Translations under genes and position numbers: made by a program
Part shown: positions 1 to 8,087 of the stretch, one piece after another
Position numbering within the stretch: the first letter of the stretch is position 1
Layout of the letters: the number at the start of each line of letters is the position of its first letter
Notes under the pieces: model-generated
Databases searched by the model: none
What the model saw: the letters and a program-made list of their open reading frames with translations, nothing else
Told to the model about the DNA's origin: nothing
Assembly (NCBI GenBank): GCA_002393905.1
Contig: DGSJ01000023.1
Coordinates: forward strand, 1-23,344
Direction: 5' to 3'
DNA: 23,344 bases
Source: Caryophanales bacterium UBA4365
GTDB lineage: Bacteria; Bacillota_I; Bacilli_A; RFN20; CAG-826

Positions 1-908
1 GTCAATCCCTTGTTGATGAAATTCGCTCATTCTATAAGAATGTCGAAAAAGAAAATAAAGGAGAGTACATTGTTTTCTTTGCTAAAACAAAAGAACTTGC
101 AGTAACAGTCTACTCCTCTAAGAAAAGCGATGAATTCAAAGTGGTCTTCGTTGGAGAACATGCTTTAAGTGAAGCCAAACGTTTTGATGAAAACGCTGAT
201 CTAAGTGAAAAAAGTAAACTAAGTAACGAAAAATTTACTCAAAAAGCACCGACAAAAGCCTGTTGGTTATCCTTAAAGGACCAAATTGGTTCAGACGAAG
301 TTGGAACAGGTGATTTATTTGGTCCAATTTGTGTTTGTGCGGCTTATGTCAAAAAGGAAGATATTCCACTACTCAAAGAACTTGGTGTAGATGACTCTAA
401 ACGTCTCACTGATAAACGAATTCGAGAGATTGGAGAAATCTTAATTAAAAAGATTGATTATTCACAAGTTAGTTTAGATAACGTCAAATATAACCAGATT
501 AATGAAAAAGGTCTAAATATGAACGAGATGAAAGCAAAGATGCATAATCAAGTTTTAAAGAACTTAAAGAAGAAATATCCAAACGTTCAAATGACAATTA
601 TTGATCAGTTCTGTAGTGAAGATACTTATTATCGTTATCTATTTGGTGAACCAGAAATCGTCGATAAGATTACGTTTAGAACAAAAGCGGAATCCTACTT
701 CCCTTGCGTTGCTGCAGCAAGTATTATTGCTCGGTTTAGCTTCCTACAAAAAATGGATAAGATCTCTGAAAAATACGGAGTCGACATTCCATTTGGTGCT
801 AACGCGAAAGTAACTGAATTTGCCAAAGACTTTGCTAAAAAGTATGGCGTTGAAGAATTAAAAAAGATCGCCAAAGCGAACTTTAAAAATTTAGCTGAGA
901 TTATCTAA
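1..908 (+). CDS. rnhC: Ribonuclease HIII (5' end outside window)
   Basis: RNase HIII cleaves the RNA strand of RNA/DNA hybrids and removes misincorporated ribonucleotides in the cytoplasm. The reading frame is open from base 3, so the start lies upstream; 301 residues are visible, close to the usual full length of about 300. Numbering from the first visible codon, residues 1 to about 80 fit the TBP-like substrate-binding domain typical of RNase HIII. The catalytic domain starts with GSDEVGTGD (acidic residues D98, E99), followed by DDSKRL, IIDQF (D201) and TKAES (E230), giving the family's four acidic residues. A GTG at 141 would remove the N-terminal domain and is not the true start. The stop codon touches the stop codon of convergent rluD. 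Identification is firm; only the first few codons are missing. Confidence 0.95.
   Translation, partial: QSLVDEIRSFYKNVEKENKGEYIVFFAKTKELAVTVYSSKKSDEFKVVFVGEHALSEAKRFDENADLSEKSKLSNEKFTQKAPTKACWLSLKDQIGSDEVGTGDLFGPICVCAAYVKKEDIPLLKELGVDDSKRLTDKRIREIGEILIKKIDYSQVSLDNVKYNQINEKGLNMNEMKAKMHNQVLKNLKKKYPNVQMTIIDQFCSEDTYYRYLFGEPEIVDKITFRTKAESYFPCVAAASIIARFSFLQKMDKISEKYGVDIPFGANAKVTEFAKDFAKKYGVEELKKIAKANFKNLAEII
860..884 (-). terminator. rluD-operon terminator lying inside rnhC coding sequence
   Basis: Read on the minus strand: stem AAAG-T-TCGC, loop TTTG, GCGA-T-CTTT, with a single T/T mismatch, running into further T residues (860-866 are A on plus). It lies 25-49 nt past the rluD stop, within rnhC codons. 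Weaker than the opposing rnhC terminator because of the mismatch. Confidence 0.5.
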
Positions 909-1811
909 TTATTTCAAAGTCTTTAAAAAATCTTCGAAATAAGAAGGCATTGGAGAATCAAAATCCAATGCTTTTTTAGTGCGTGGATGAATGAATTTGA
1001 TGTAGTGAGCGTATAAAAGTTGTCCATCATCATAGATGAGACGGTTTCCTTTTCCATATAATGGGTCACCAATGACTGGATGACCAATATAGTTCATATG
1101 AACTCTAATTTGGTGTGTACGACCAGTTTTTAAAACACATTCTACTAAAGTAGAGTTGGAGAATCTTTTTAATACTCTAAAAGACGTTTCAGCCTCTTTT
1201 CCGTTACGAAGATCCACCGCCATCTTTTGTCGGTTTTGTTTATCTCGACCAATTGGAGCAATGATTTGTCCATTGTCTTCACTAATGACACCTAAAACTA
1301 GAGCATAGTATTTTCTAGAAAGTGTGTGATCAACTAGTTGTTCTTGAAGTTTAACGTGGATGAAATCGTTTTTTGCGACAACAAGTAATCCGGCAGTATC
1401 TTTATCGAGACGATGAACAATTCCGGGACGGAAATCGCCATTGATTGTGGAGAGGTTATCACTATGGAATTTTAATCCATTAGCGAGTGTTCCACTTTTA
1501 TTTCCAGCACCCGGATGAACAACTAATCCTTTTGGTTTATTAATGACCATCAAATCGTCATCTTCATAAACAATGTTAAGTGGAATATTTTCGGCGCTTA
1601 AATCAGTCTCTTCTTTTGGTAAATCAGCGACTTCAATGACGTCATTTTCTTCGACTTTATATGAGGCTTTTTCAACCTTGTTATTGACCAAAATTAAACC
1701 ATTATCAAGATAGCTTTTGATCTTGGTTCGTGACACGTCTAAAAGTAGTTCAGAAAGAGCCTTATCTAAACGTGTATTTGCTAGCTTTTGATCAACAACA
1801 AATTTGTTCAT
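909..1811 (-). CDS. rluD: RluD-family 23S rRNA pseudouridine synthase
   Basis: Converts specific uridines of 23S rRNA (or another RNA) to pseudouridine. The 300-residue protein has an N-terminal S4 RNA-binding domain (about residues 12-60, with TRLDKAL) and a C-terminal RluA-type catalytic domain. The diagnostic PGIVHRLDKDTAGLL motif holds the catalytic aspartate D136 after R134, and RTHQIRVH and GDPLYG motifs follow. It is the last gene of ileS-lspA-rluD: its ATG directly follows the lspA stop with no gap (TAAATG), and its Shine-Dalgarno-like AAAGG lies in the last lspA codons, so it is probably translationally coupled. In Bacillus the homologue (ylyB) also follows lspA. The exact modified position cannot be told from sequence, so the rluD symbol is by family. 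Confidence 0.92.
   Translation of the reverse strand: MNKFVVDQKLANTRLDKALSELLLDVSRTKIKSYLDNGLILVNNKVEKASYKVEENDVIEVADLPKEETDLSAENIPLNIVYEDDDLMVINKPKGLVVHPGAGNKSGTLANGLKFHSDNLSTINGDFRPGIVHRLDKDTAGLLVVAKNDFIHVKLQEQLVDHTLSRKYYALVLGVISEDNGQIIAPIGRDKQNRQKMAVDLRNGKEAETSFRVLKRFSNSTLVECVLKTGRTHQIRVHMNYIGHPVIGDPLYGKGNRLIYDDGQLLYAHYIKFIHPRTKKALDFDSPMPSYFEDFLKTLK
947..977 (+). terminator. rnhC terminator lying inside rluD coding sequence
   Basis: Perfect 8-bp stem GCATTGGA (947-954) and TCCAATGC (964-971), 9-nt loop, followed by TTTTTT (972-977) on the plus strand. It is 39 nt past the rnhC stop, within the C-terminal codons of rluD on the other strand. Confidence 0.75.
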
Positions 1812-2498
1812 TTATTTACCTTTTTCAGTTTCTTTTACTTCTACATTTTGACCAGGATTTGCTGGTGATTTTTCAATTTTATCCGCGTTTTGCTGGTCTT
1901 TTTTGAGTTTGAGTTGTGCTTCTTCATTTTCGCCTTTTTTGAGGGCATCTTTAATGATGTCAATGATAAGTAAAACAATAAGAATTCCTACACCGACAAC
2001 AAGGGCAGAGTCAGCAATATTAAACGTTGGGAATTCACCAGTTGGAAGATAGAAATCTAACCAGTCGACAACACCAGAAAAACCGGTTGTACTTTCCCAA
2101 TAAAAACAACGGTCAATAAGGTTACCTAATGCACCAGCAATCATGAGGGCAAAAGCAGCTCTCATCCATCTAGTCATCGACTTCATCTTTTTAATGAAAT
2201 AGGCAAGTAATCCAGCTGATAAAACAACAGAAATAACGATCCATAAAACACGGCTTGAGCTACCTAAAGACCAGGCCGCTCCTTCGTTTGTGGCAAAGAT
2301 GATATAAAAGAAGCCTTTAATGACTTCGATTCTTTCACTACTTCCGGCATTAGCTGCACCAAAGTGGTTCACGACAATCCACTTCGAAACAATGTCTAAT
2401 ACAAAGACAAGAGCAATCAGCCACACAAAAGAGAAGAAGAATTTCTTCATATTCTCCTTAGTGAAGATTTTCTTAAAGAAAGATTTTATCTTATCCAT
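1812..2498 (-). CDS. lspA: Lipoprotein signal peptidase (signal peptidase II)
   Basis: Membrane aspartyl protease that removes signal peptides from diacylglyceryl-modified prolipoproteins. Four hydrophobic segments are visible near residues 22-41, 86-102, 112-126 and 164-182. Conserved motifs are FATNEGAAWS (N71), GNLIDR (catalytic D129) and FNIADS (catalytic D163). At 228 residues it is longer than the usual 150-165: there is a basic N-terminal extension of about 20 residues, and a Lys/Glu-rich tail of about 45 residues (185-228) after the last membrane segment. The start is 1 nt from the ileS stop; the only Shine-Dalgarno-like sequence is TTAGG within the ileS 3' codons. Likely substrates in this window are the two lipobox proteins at 9730-10779 and 15175-18279. 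Confidence 0.95.
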   Translation of the reverse strand: MDKIKSFFKKIFTKENMKKFFFSFVWLIALVFVLDIVSKWIVVNHFGAANAGSSERIEVIKGFFYIIFATNEGAAWSLGSSSRVLWIVISVVLSAGLLAYFIKKMKSMTRWMRAAFALMIAGALGNLIDRCFYWESTTGFSGVVDWLDFYLPTGEFPTFNIADSALVVGVGILIVLLIIDIIKDALKKGENEEAQLKLKKDQQNADKIEKSPANPGQNVEVKETEKGK

Positions 2499-2499
2499 C

Positions 2500-5223
2500 T
2501 TATTTACCTAAAGCGTGTTTACAACGAGCACAGACTGATGTTTCTTCATCCACTGCATAAAGTTCATCAACATAGTTCCAGCAGCGTGGACATTTTTTCG
2601 CATCAATGTGGTGTGCTTCAATATTTCCTTTTTCAACAAGTTCAACTTTAGAAACAATGAATAAACGGGCAAGTTCACTTAGATCATCACATAAATGTGA
2701 TTTAACTAGGAATTCGCTCTTTGGAAGCACAAGTAATGCTTCTTGAGATGAACCAACTAGACCTTGACTACGAATTGTTTCAATCGCTTTATTCGCTTCA
2801 AAACGAAGCTTCATAAATTCTTTATATTCATCAAGCACTTCTTGGCTATATTCGTGACTTTCCTTTGGATAATCAAGTAAAGCAACAGATTTACCATTAT
2901 AGTCAGGCATATTGACATGAACTTCTTCCATTGTGAAAGGAAGGATTGGTGCAAGTAGACGCATTAATGTTGAAGCAACTGTATAAATAACGCTTTGTAC
3001 TTGTCTTCTTCTTGGTGAATCCACCGCTTCACAGTAGAGAATGTCTTTGGCAATATCAAGATAGAAACTCGAGAGATCTGTTGACATAAATGTCATAATG
3101 CGAGTTGTCGCATTAATGAAGTCGTATTCATCAAAATGATGAATGACATCATTTTTAACATCTTCAAGAGTAGCTAAAATATAGCGGTCAACTGGAGAAT
3201 ATTCCTTGACCATGTCTTTAGCTGGATCAAATGGTTTAGCTTCACCATTAGCTAAGTTACCAAGTAAGAACTTAAAGGTGTTACGGATTTTACGGTATTG
3301 GTCAGCAACTTGTTTTAATAAGTTTTCGGAGATTCTGACATCTTGTTGATAATCAACAGTTGCCACCCATAAACGGAGAATATCCGCACCAAAGATGTTA
3401 CACATCTTAAGTGGGTCAACACCGTTACCTTTGGATTTATGCATTTGCTCACCGTGTTCATCTAAAACCCAACCATGGGAAACAACGCATTTATATGGGG
3501 CTTTATCGTAGCAAGCAACTGAGACAGTTAGACTAGAGTTAAACCATCCACGGTATTGGTCACTACCTTCTAAATAAAGATCAACTGGGAATGGATGGCC
3601 GTTTTTGACCATGACAGCGTCAAAGCTACTTCCGGAGTCAAACCAGACATCCATGATGTCTTTTTCTTTAGTGAATTCTCCATTAGGAGAATGGGAGTTT
3701 TTATATCCTTCTGGAAGGAAGAAATTGGCATCCTTTTCGTACCAGATGTCGCAACCATATTCATTAAAGACTTTGATGATGTGGTCAAAGACTTCTTTTT
3801 CAATGATTGGAGTTTTGTCTTCGTTGTAGATAATTGGGATTGGTACACCCCAAATACGTTGACGAGAAATACACCAGTCGGTACGGTCTTTAATCATGTT
3901 CGCCATTCTTTCTTTTCCCCAGGCTGGATCCCATTTGACAAGATTAATTTCTCTTAAGAGTTCATCTTTGATCTTGCCAATGGAGCAGAACCATTGTGGG
4001 GTAGCACGGAAGATTAAAGGTTTTCCAGTACGCCAGTCATGTGGGTAGGAGTGAACGATTTCATCACATTTAAGGAGCGATCCATTATCTTTGATAATGT
4101 CGAGAACAACTTTGTTGGCGTCTTCATAGAAGAGTCCAGCCAGTTTTTCTCCACAATCTTCAGTCATTCTTCCCTTATCGTCGACTGGACAATATGGTTG
4201 AATGTTATATTTTTGGCAGACAGTAAAGTCATCCACACCATGTCCTGGAGCGGTATGAACTAAACCGGTACCGCTTTCGTTTGTGACGTGTTCTCCAACA
4301 ATAATCACGGATTCACGATCATAGAATGGGTGTTTGGTTTTCACAAATTCAAGGTCTTGACCTTTAAATGTTTTGATTTCTTGGCACTCAGTTAAGCCAA
4401 GTTCTTCAACTAAACGATCCTTGAATTCTTTTAAAAGAATTAAGTCACCTAAATTGGTATGGAATAAAGCATATTCAAAACGTGGGTGAACACTAATGGC
4501 GAGGTTAGCTGGAAGTGTCCATGGAGTTGTTGTCCAGATAACAGCTTTACTTCCATTAGGAACAACGCCTTTTCCATCAATGACTTCAAAAGCCACGTAA
4601 ATGGCGTAAGATTTAATATCTTTATATTCAATCTCTGCTTCAGCTAAAGCTGATTCACTAGACCATGACCAGTAAACTGGTTTTAATCCTTTATAGATGA
4701 GGCCTCTCATGGCCATCTTCGCAAAAACAGAGATTTGGTTCGCTTCAAATTCTTTGTTTAAGGTGCGATAGGCATTATCATAATCACCAAGAACTCCTAA
4801 ACGACGGATTTCTTCTTTTTGTTTAGCGACTTGGCCTAAAGCATATTCACGGCAGTATTTTCTAAATTCACTTACAGGAGTTGTTTTACGGTTAATACCT
4901 TGTTTAATAACCTGGTTTTCAATTGGTAAACCATGTGTATCAAAACCAAAAATGAATGGCACATAGTAACCAGACATGCTTTTATATCGAACAATCATAT
5001 CCTTTAGGATACGGTTCAGCATATGACCACAGTGAATGTCGCCATTGGCGTATGGAGGACCATCGTGGAAAGCAAATTCTTTGTTTCCTTCTCTATTTTT
5101 GAGCATTTGTTCATATAAATGTTCATCCGCCCATTTCTTCACTAGGACTGGTTCTTTAGTGTTTAAATTACCACGCATTTCAAAGTTTGTTTTTGGCATG
5201 AGTAATGTTTGTTTTAATTCCAT
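2500..5223 (-). CDS. ileS: Isoleucyl-tRNA synthetase
   Basis: Charges tRNA-Ile with isoleucine; class I synthetase. At 907 residues it matches the usual bacterial length. PPYANGDIHCGH (53-67) is the HIGH region, here HCGH. TTPWTLPAN (about 231-239) and SGTGLVHTAPGHG (about 317-329) mark the CP1 editing domain that hydrolyses Val-tRNA. DWCISRQRIWG (448-458) and GSDQYRGWF follow. The KMSKS loop reads MHKSK (594-598), a variant of the consensus. The C-terminus has a zinc ribbon, CPRCW and CARC. The ATG at 5223 has AAAGGAG 8 nt upstream. It is the first gene of the ileS-lspA-rluD operon, controlled by the T-box leader at 5243-5439. Identification is secure. Confidence 0.98.
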   Translation of the reverse strand: MELKQTLLMPKTNFEMRGNLNTKEPVLVKKWADEHLYEQMLKNREGNKEFAFHDGPPYANGDIHCGHMLNRILKDMIVRYKSMSGYYVPFIFGFDTHGLPIENQVIKQGINRKTTPVSEFRKYCREYALGQVAKQKEEIRRLGVLGDYDNAYRTLNKEFEANQISVFAKMAMRGLIYKGLKPVYWSWSSESALAEAEIEYKDIKSYAIYVAFEVIDGKGVVPNGSKAVIWTTTPWTLPANLAISVHPRFEYALFHTNLGDLILLKEFKDRLVEELGLTECQEIKTFKGQDLEFVKTKHPFYDRESVIIVGEHVTNESGTGLVHTAPGHGVDDFTVCQKYNIQPYCPVDDKGRMTEDCGEKLAGLFYEDANKVVLDIIKDNGSLLKCDEIVHSYPHDWRTGKPLIFRATPQWFCSIGKIKDELLREINLVKWDPAWGKERMANMIKDRTDWCISRQRIWGVPIPIIYNEDKTPIIEKEVFDHIIKVFNEYGCDIWYEKDANFFLPEGYKNSHSPNGEFTKEKDIMDVWFDSGSSFDAVMVKNGHPFPVDLYLEGSDQYRGWFNSSLTVSVACYDKAPYKCVVSHGWVLDEHGEQMHKSKGNGVDPLKMCNIFGADILRLWVATVDYQQDVRISENLLKQVADQYRKIRNTFKFLLGNLANGEAKPFDPAKDMVKEYSPVDRYILATLEDVKNDVIHHFDEYDFINATTRIMTFMSTDLSSFYLDIAKDILYCEAVDSPRRRQVQSVIYTVASTLMRLLAPILPFTMEEVHVNMPDYNGKSVALLDYPKESHEYSQEVLDEYKEFMKLRFEANKAIETIRSQGLVGSSQEALLVLPKSEFLVKSHLCDDLSELARLFIVSKVELVEKGNIEAHHIDAKKCPRCWNYVDELYAVDEETSVCARCKHALGK

Positions 5224-5242
5224 AAATAAACTCCTTTAGAAA

Positions 5243-5439
5243 CGCAAAAAGCGCTCTTATATAAGGGCGCTTTCACGCGGTACCACCTTATTTCTATTAA
5301 TTTATTAATAGCACTCGTAAATTCTTTAACGGGAATAACGCGAGAGACTTACTATTAGTTCAGTCTCTAACAACTAGAAGTGATATTTATTTATTCTTTG
5401 TGTTAGGCTTCCACCATCCCTAACTCGCTATAACTAGTT
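5243..5439 (-). promoter_or_regulatory. T-box leader (tRNA-Ile sensing) of ileS
   Basis: Read on the minus strand. Stem I is closed by AACTAG (5434-5439) and CTAGTT (5372-5377); the AGCGAG segment matches the GA-rich stem I loop, and the distal arm is GTTAGG with CCTAAC. The specifier is ATC (complement of 5382-5384), an isoleucine codon just before ACTT and the closing helix. A second hairpin AGAGACT/AGTCTCT lies at 5343-5368. The T-box sequence AAGGTGGTACCGCG is at 5276-5289 with UGGU to pair with the ACCA end of the tRNA. Uncharged tRNA-Ile is expected to favour the antiterminator and switch on ileS. I could not place a convincing promoter for the leader, so readthrough from ftsZ is possible. 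Confidence 0.95.
5246..5273 (-). terminator. Intrinsic terminator of the ileS T-box
   Basis: Hairpin AAAGCGC (minus strand, 5267-5273) with GCGCTTT (5248-5254), an inner CTTATATAAG palindrome, and a following T run. It forms the alternative to the antiterminator containing the T-box sequence. Confidence 0.9.
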
Positions 5440-5472
5440 TCTAAATAACGTTGTCTTCTAGGTGACTATTAG

Positions 5473-6594
5473 TTAGTCAATATTTCGATCCTTAAGGAAG
5501 TTTGGAAGGAATCCTTTTTCTTCCTCAATAGGTTGTTCTTCACTACTTGAACTTTCTTCAGTAGATTGTTCAACAGGTTTTGTCTCATCTGCTTTATAAG
5601 CAGGTTTGACTGGTTTATCGTATGTTGGAACAGCGGTAAAGTCGAATTCCTCGGTGAAGTCACTAGCAATGACACTAACTAAAATTTGATCTGTGAGTTG
5701 GTCATTAATCGAGACACCGAATTTAATATCGACGGTATTTCCAGCGGCTTCGATAATACGATCCACTGTTTCCTGAGCTTCATATAATGAAACTTCAGAA
5801 CCACATGTCACCGCGCAGATGGCACGACGTGCGCCATTGATGCTCGCCTCAAGAAGTGGTGAGTTAATCGCATTTTGTGCGGCATCTGCTGCACGGTTAG
5901 GACCACTGCCCATACCGAATCCAATTAATGCGATACCAGAATCTTTTAAGGTATTTTTCACATCAGCGAAGTCAAGGTTAATGAAGGCTGGCATAAGAAT
6001 TAAATCTGTAACAGTCTTCACGCTTTGGGCGAGTATGCGATCGCTTTCAGCGAACGCTTGTCCGATTGGCTGAGTGCCATTGACCATTAATAGTTTATCG
6101 TTACTAACGATAATAATGGCATCAACAGCATCTTTTAATTCGTTTAAGCCTTCGACAGAGTTCGCGATTCTCTTTTTACCTTCAAAGGTAAATGGTCGAG
6201 TAACAATTGCCACTGTGAGAGCTCCGCTATCTTTGGCAGCACGGGCAATAACAGGCGCAGCACCTGTACCAGTGCCTCCACCCATACCAGCAGCGATAAA
6301 GACGAGATTTGCTCCGGTGACAATTTTGTTGATTTCATCAATGCTTGCTTCAGCAGCTTTTTTACCAACGCTTGGTTCACCACCAGCGCCTAAGCCACCA
6401 GTGATTTGTTCACCAAGAACAATACGGTTTGGAGCTTTGGATGTTGCTAAAGCTTGACGATCAGTATTCGCGACATAAAATTCGACACTCGAAATATTTT
6501 CGTCAATCATTCTGTTAACAGCATTATTTCCAGCACCGCCAACACCAATGACAACGATACGAGCTACTGCTTCAAAGTTTTCAAGATCGTCCAT
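5473..6594 (-). CDS. ftsZ: Cell division protein FtsZ
   Basis: Tubulin-like GTPase that forms the cytokinetic Z ring at mid-cell. The 373 residues show the nucleotide-binding GVGGAGNNAVNRM (17-29), the tubulin signature GGGTGTGAAP (105-114), and the T7 synergy loop NLDFADVKN (206-214) with the aspartates that trigger GTP hydrolysis in the neighbouring subunit. A Glu/Ser-rich linker (about 335-355) leads to the C-terminal peptide GFLPNFLKDR, the usual docking site for FtsA and other partners. AAAGGAG lies 7 nt before the ATG. It follows ftsA by 22 nt and is presumably co-transcribed with it. Retention of the C-terminal peptide suggests a functioning membrane tether even though FtsA here looks unusual. 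Confidence 0.98.
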   Translation of the reverse strand: MDDLENFEAVARIVVIGVGGAGNNAVNRMIDENISSVEFYVANTDRQALATSKAPNRIVLGEQITGGLGAGGEPSVGKKAAEASIDEINKIVTGANLVFIAAGMGGGTGTGAAPVIARAAKDSGALTVAIVTRPFTFEGKKRIANSVEGLNELKDAVDAIIIVSNDKLLMVNGTQPIGQAFAESDRILAQSVKTVTDLILMPAFINLDFADVKNTLKDSGIALIGFGMGSGPNRAADAAQNAINSPLLEASINGARRAICAVTCGSEVSLYEAQETVDRIIEAAGNTVDIKFGVSINDQLTDQILVSVIASDFTEEFDFTAVPTYDKPVKPAYKADETKPVEQSTEESSSSEEQPIEEEKGFLPNFLKDRNID

Positions 6595-6616
6595 AGTTTT
6601 TCTCCTTTATTCTTCA

Positions 6617-7816
6617 CTAACGTTTAACACGTTCAATATTATTGACTTTATTACGTTGGTCACTTAATGCGCCTTTATAATGTGTAGCGCACATTAATCC
6701 ACCAACAAGTGCGATGTATTTTGGATGACGTACACCAATGACGTCGCTATCAAGGAATTTTACTTCTTGTTCGGAGTAGCGTTCCTTCATCATTTTTTCT
6801 AATCCACGAAGTTTTGAGAATCCACCAGTGACAACTAATGGAAGTTTTAAGACTTCTTGTGGGTAATCTTTAAGCATCGTCATTAATGCATTATCGATTT
6901 GTTTGAAATAGTTATCACGGAAGAAGAGTTCGATCACGTGATCAAGGTCTTCTGGATAGTAACTAGCGTTTTCACCTTCTTGGTTCACTGAGTTTAATAG
7001 ACATGGTTTGAAGGCTAAGGTATGTTCAAATCGACCATAAACTTCTTTTAGGTTATTAGCTTGCTCTTCAGTGCAGTTAAACTTTTCCGCGATGGCAAAC
7101 GATAAATCGTTTCCGCCAATTAAAATATGAGTTGTCGCAATTGGAGCGTGGTTACCAACAAGAGTAATGTTTGTAATTTGGGCACCCATATCGACTAAGA
7201 TATAGTCTTTGTTTACGCCTTGTTCACGAGCATACGTTGAGATAGCGTATGGACTTACGCAGATACGACGGACTCTCATACCAGCACTTTCGACTAGACG
7301 CTTATATGTGTCAGCGTATTTGCGCAACATGACATGCACTTTTGCATGAACATGAACAGAGTTAGATGTATCTCCTATAGGAGGTTCGATGGAATATCGA
7401 TCACCTTCTAAGCGGAAATAATCTGGAACAACATCAACAATGACTTTGTCTGATTCAATGGATTCTTTTTGAACTAGAGAAATAACGTTAGAAATGTCGA
7501 GCTTTTCAATAATGGATGATGGAGAGACGACATTTGTGGTTTTCTCTGATTCAAAGATTTCTAATCCGATTGGAGGAATGACTAAAGTTACATCATTGAG
7601 TTCATATGTTAGATGAGTTCTTTCATCGTTAATGGTTCTCAGTTCAGAAAGAATTGAAACTAGTTTTTGTTCATCTAAAACTTCTCCACGAGAAATTAAT
7701 CCGGAGATTGGACTTTCCACCTTTTGAATAATGACTGGTTCTCCATCAATTGAGCCACCAATAATTAATCGAATAAAAGTGTTAGAGATTTCAATGATTG
7801 CGACACGAGATTCCAT
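6617..7816 (-). CDS. ftsA: Cell division protein FtsA
   Basis: Actin-like ATPase that links FtsZ filaments to the membrane. The 399 residues carry actin-family motifs: an N-terminal phosphate 1 region (VAIIEISNTFIRLIIGG), phosphate 2 VDMGAQITNITLV (about 208-220), and the adenosine motif VVTGGFSKLRG (about 328-338). A C-terminal amphipathic membrane-targeting helix is normally present, but the last 20 residues here are polar and basic (ending NNIERVKR) with no hydrophobic face that I can see. Its promoter lies at 7832-7860, just after a terminator, giving a predicted 5' UTR of only about 8 nt with a weak AGG. Position before ftsZ, 22 nt apart, supports the assignment. Confidence 0.9.
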   Translation of the reverse strand: MESRVAIIEISNTFIRLIIGGSIDGEPVIIQKVESPISGLISRGEVLDEQKLVSILSELRTINDERTHLTYELNDVTLVIPPIGLEIFESEKTTNVVSPSSIIEKLDISNVISLVQKESIESDKVIVDVVPDYFRLEGDRYSIEPPIGDTSNSVHVHAKVHVMLRKYADTYKRLVESAGMRVRRICVSPYAISTYAREQGVNKDYILVDMGAQITNITLVGNHAPIATTHILIGGNDLSFAIAEKFNCTEEQANNLKEVYGRFEHTLAFKPCLLNSVNQEGENASYYPEDLDHVIELFFRDNYFKQIDNALMTMLKDYPQEVLKLPLVVTGGFSKLRGLEKMMKERYSEQEVKFLDSDVIGVRHPKYIALVGGLMCATHYKGALSDQRNKVNNIERVKR

Positions 7817-7831
7817 ATTAATACCTAATAT

Positions 7832-7860
7832 ATTTTATATATTGAAGACTAATATCGCAA
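7832..7860 (-). promoter_or_regulatory. Promoter of ftsA-ftsZ
   Basis: On the minus strand TTGCGA (7855-7860), a 17-nt spacer, TAAAAT (7832-7837). The -10 box ends 15 nt from the ftsA ATG. It lies directly downstream of the terminator that ends the mraZ transcript. Confidence 0.6.
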
Positions 7861-7873
7861 GAAAAAGATAAAT

Positions 7874-7898
7874 AAAAAGGCGAATATTTAATTCGCCT
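7874..7898 (-). terminator. Terminator between the small membrane-protein gene and ftsA
   Basis: Perfect 8-bp stem AGGCGAAT (7878-7885 on plus) and ATTCGCCT (7891-7898), 5-nt loop, followed on the minus strand by TTTTATTTAT. It splits the division cluster into mraZ-rsmH-small gene and ftsA-ftsZ units. Confidence 0.75.
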
Positions 7899-7916
7899 AA
7901 TGTCGTTCTCTGTTAA

Positions 7917-8087
7917 TTATTTCACCAAAACTATGTTGCTATTAGCAACTTTTGAGTGTGCTCTAATGGCTAAAGGAATACCAATTGAAAGAGATAAGGT
8001 GAGAGCCAAAGCTAAAACAATCGCTACTCTTCTAATGACGAAGTAACGTGGATTCTTATGATGTTTTTGCAGTTTGTCTTTCATCAT
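7917..8087 (-). CDS. 56-residue single-span membrane protein in the ftsL position
   Basis: Short ORF with one hydrophobic span (about residues 21-41) after a basic N-terminus (Lys, His and Arg in residues 3-20), predicting N-in topology with only about 15 residues outside. The first ATG (8087) overlaps the rsmH TGA (ATGATGA), so translation is probably coupled; the rsmH 3' codons supply AAAGGG about 5 nt upstream. A second in-frame ATG at 8084 would give 55 residues. In most Firmicutes the gene after rsmH is ftsL, a bitopic divisome protein with an external coiled coil of about 60 residues. Position and topology fit, but the external coiled coil is missing. I cannot recognise it by sequence; a minimal FtsL-like divisome subunit is an inference from context. 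Confidence 0.75.
   Translation of the reverse strand: MMKDKLQKHHKNPRYFVIRRVAIVLALALTLSLSIGIPLAIRAHSKVANSNIVLVK

Noticed and set aside
5463..5479. Small hairpin TGACTA/TAGTCA at the ftsZ stop codon
   Set aside because: Six base pairs with no T run; too weak to call a terminator of ftsZ.
6074..6457. 127-residue plus-strand ORF opposite ftsZ
   Set aside because: Ala/Pro-rich reverse translation of the FtsZ GTP-binding region; no independent support.
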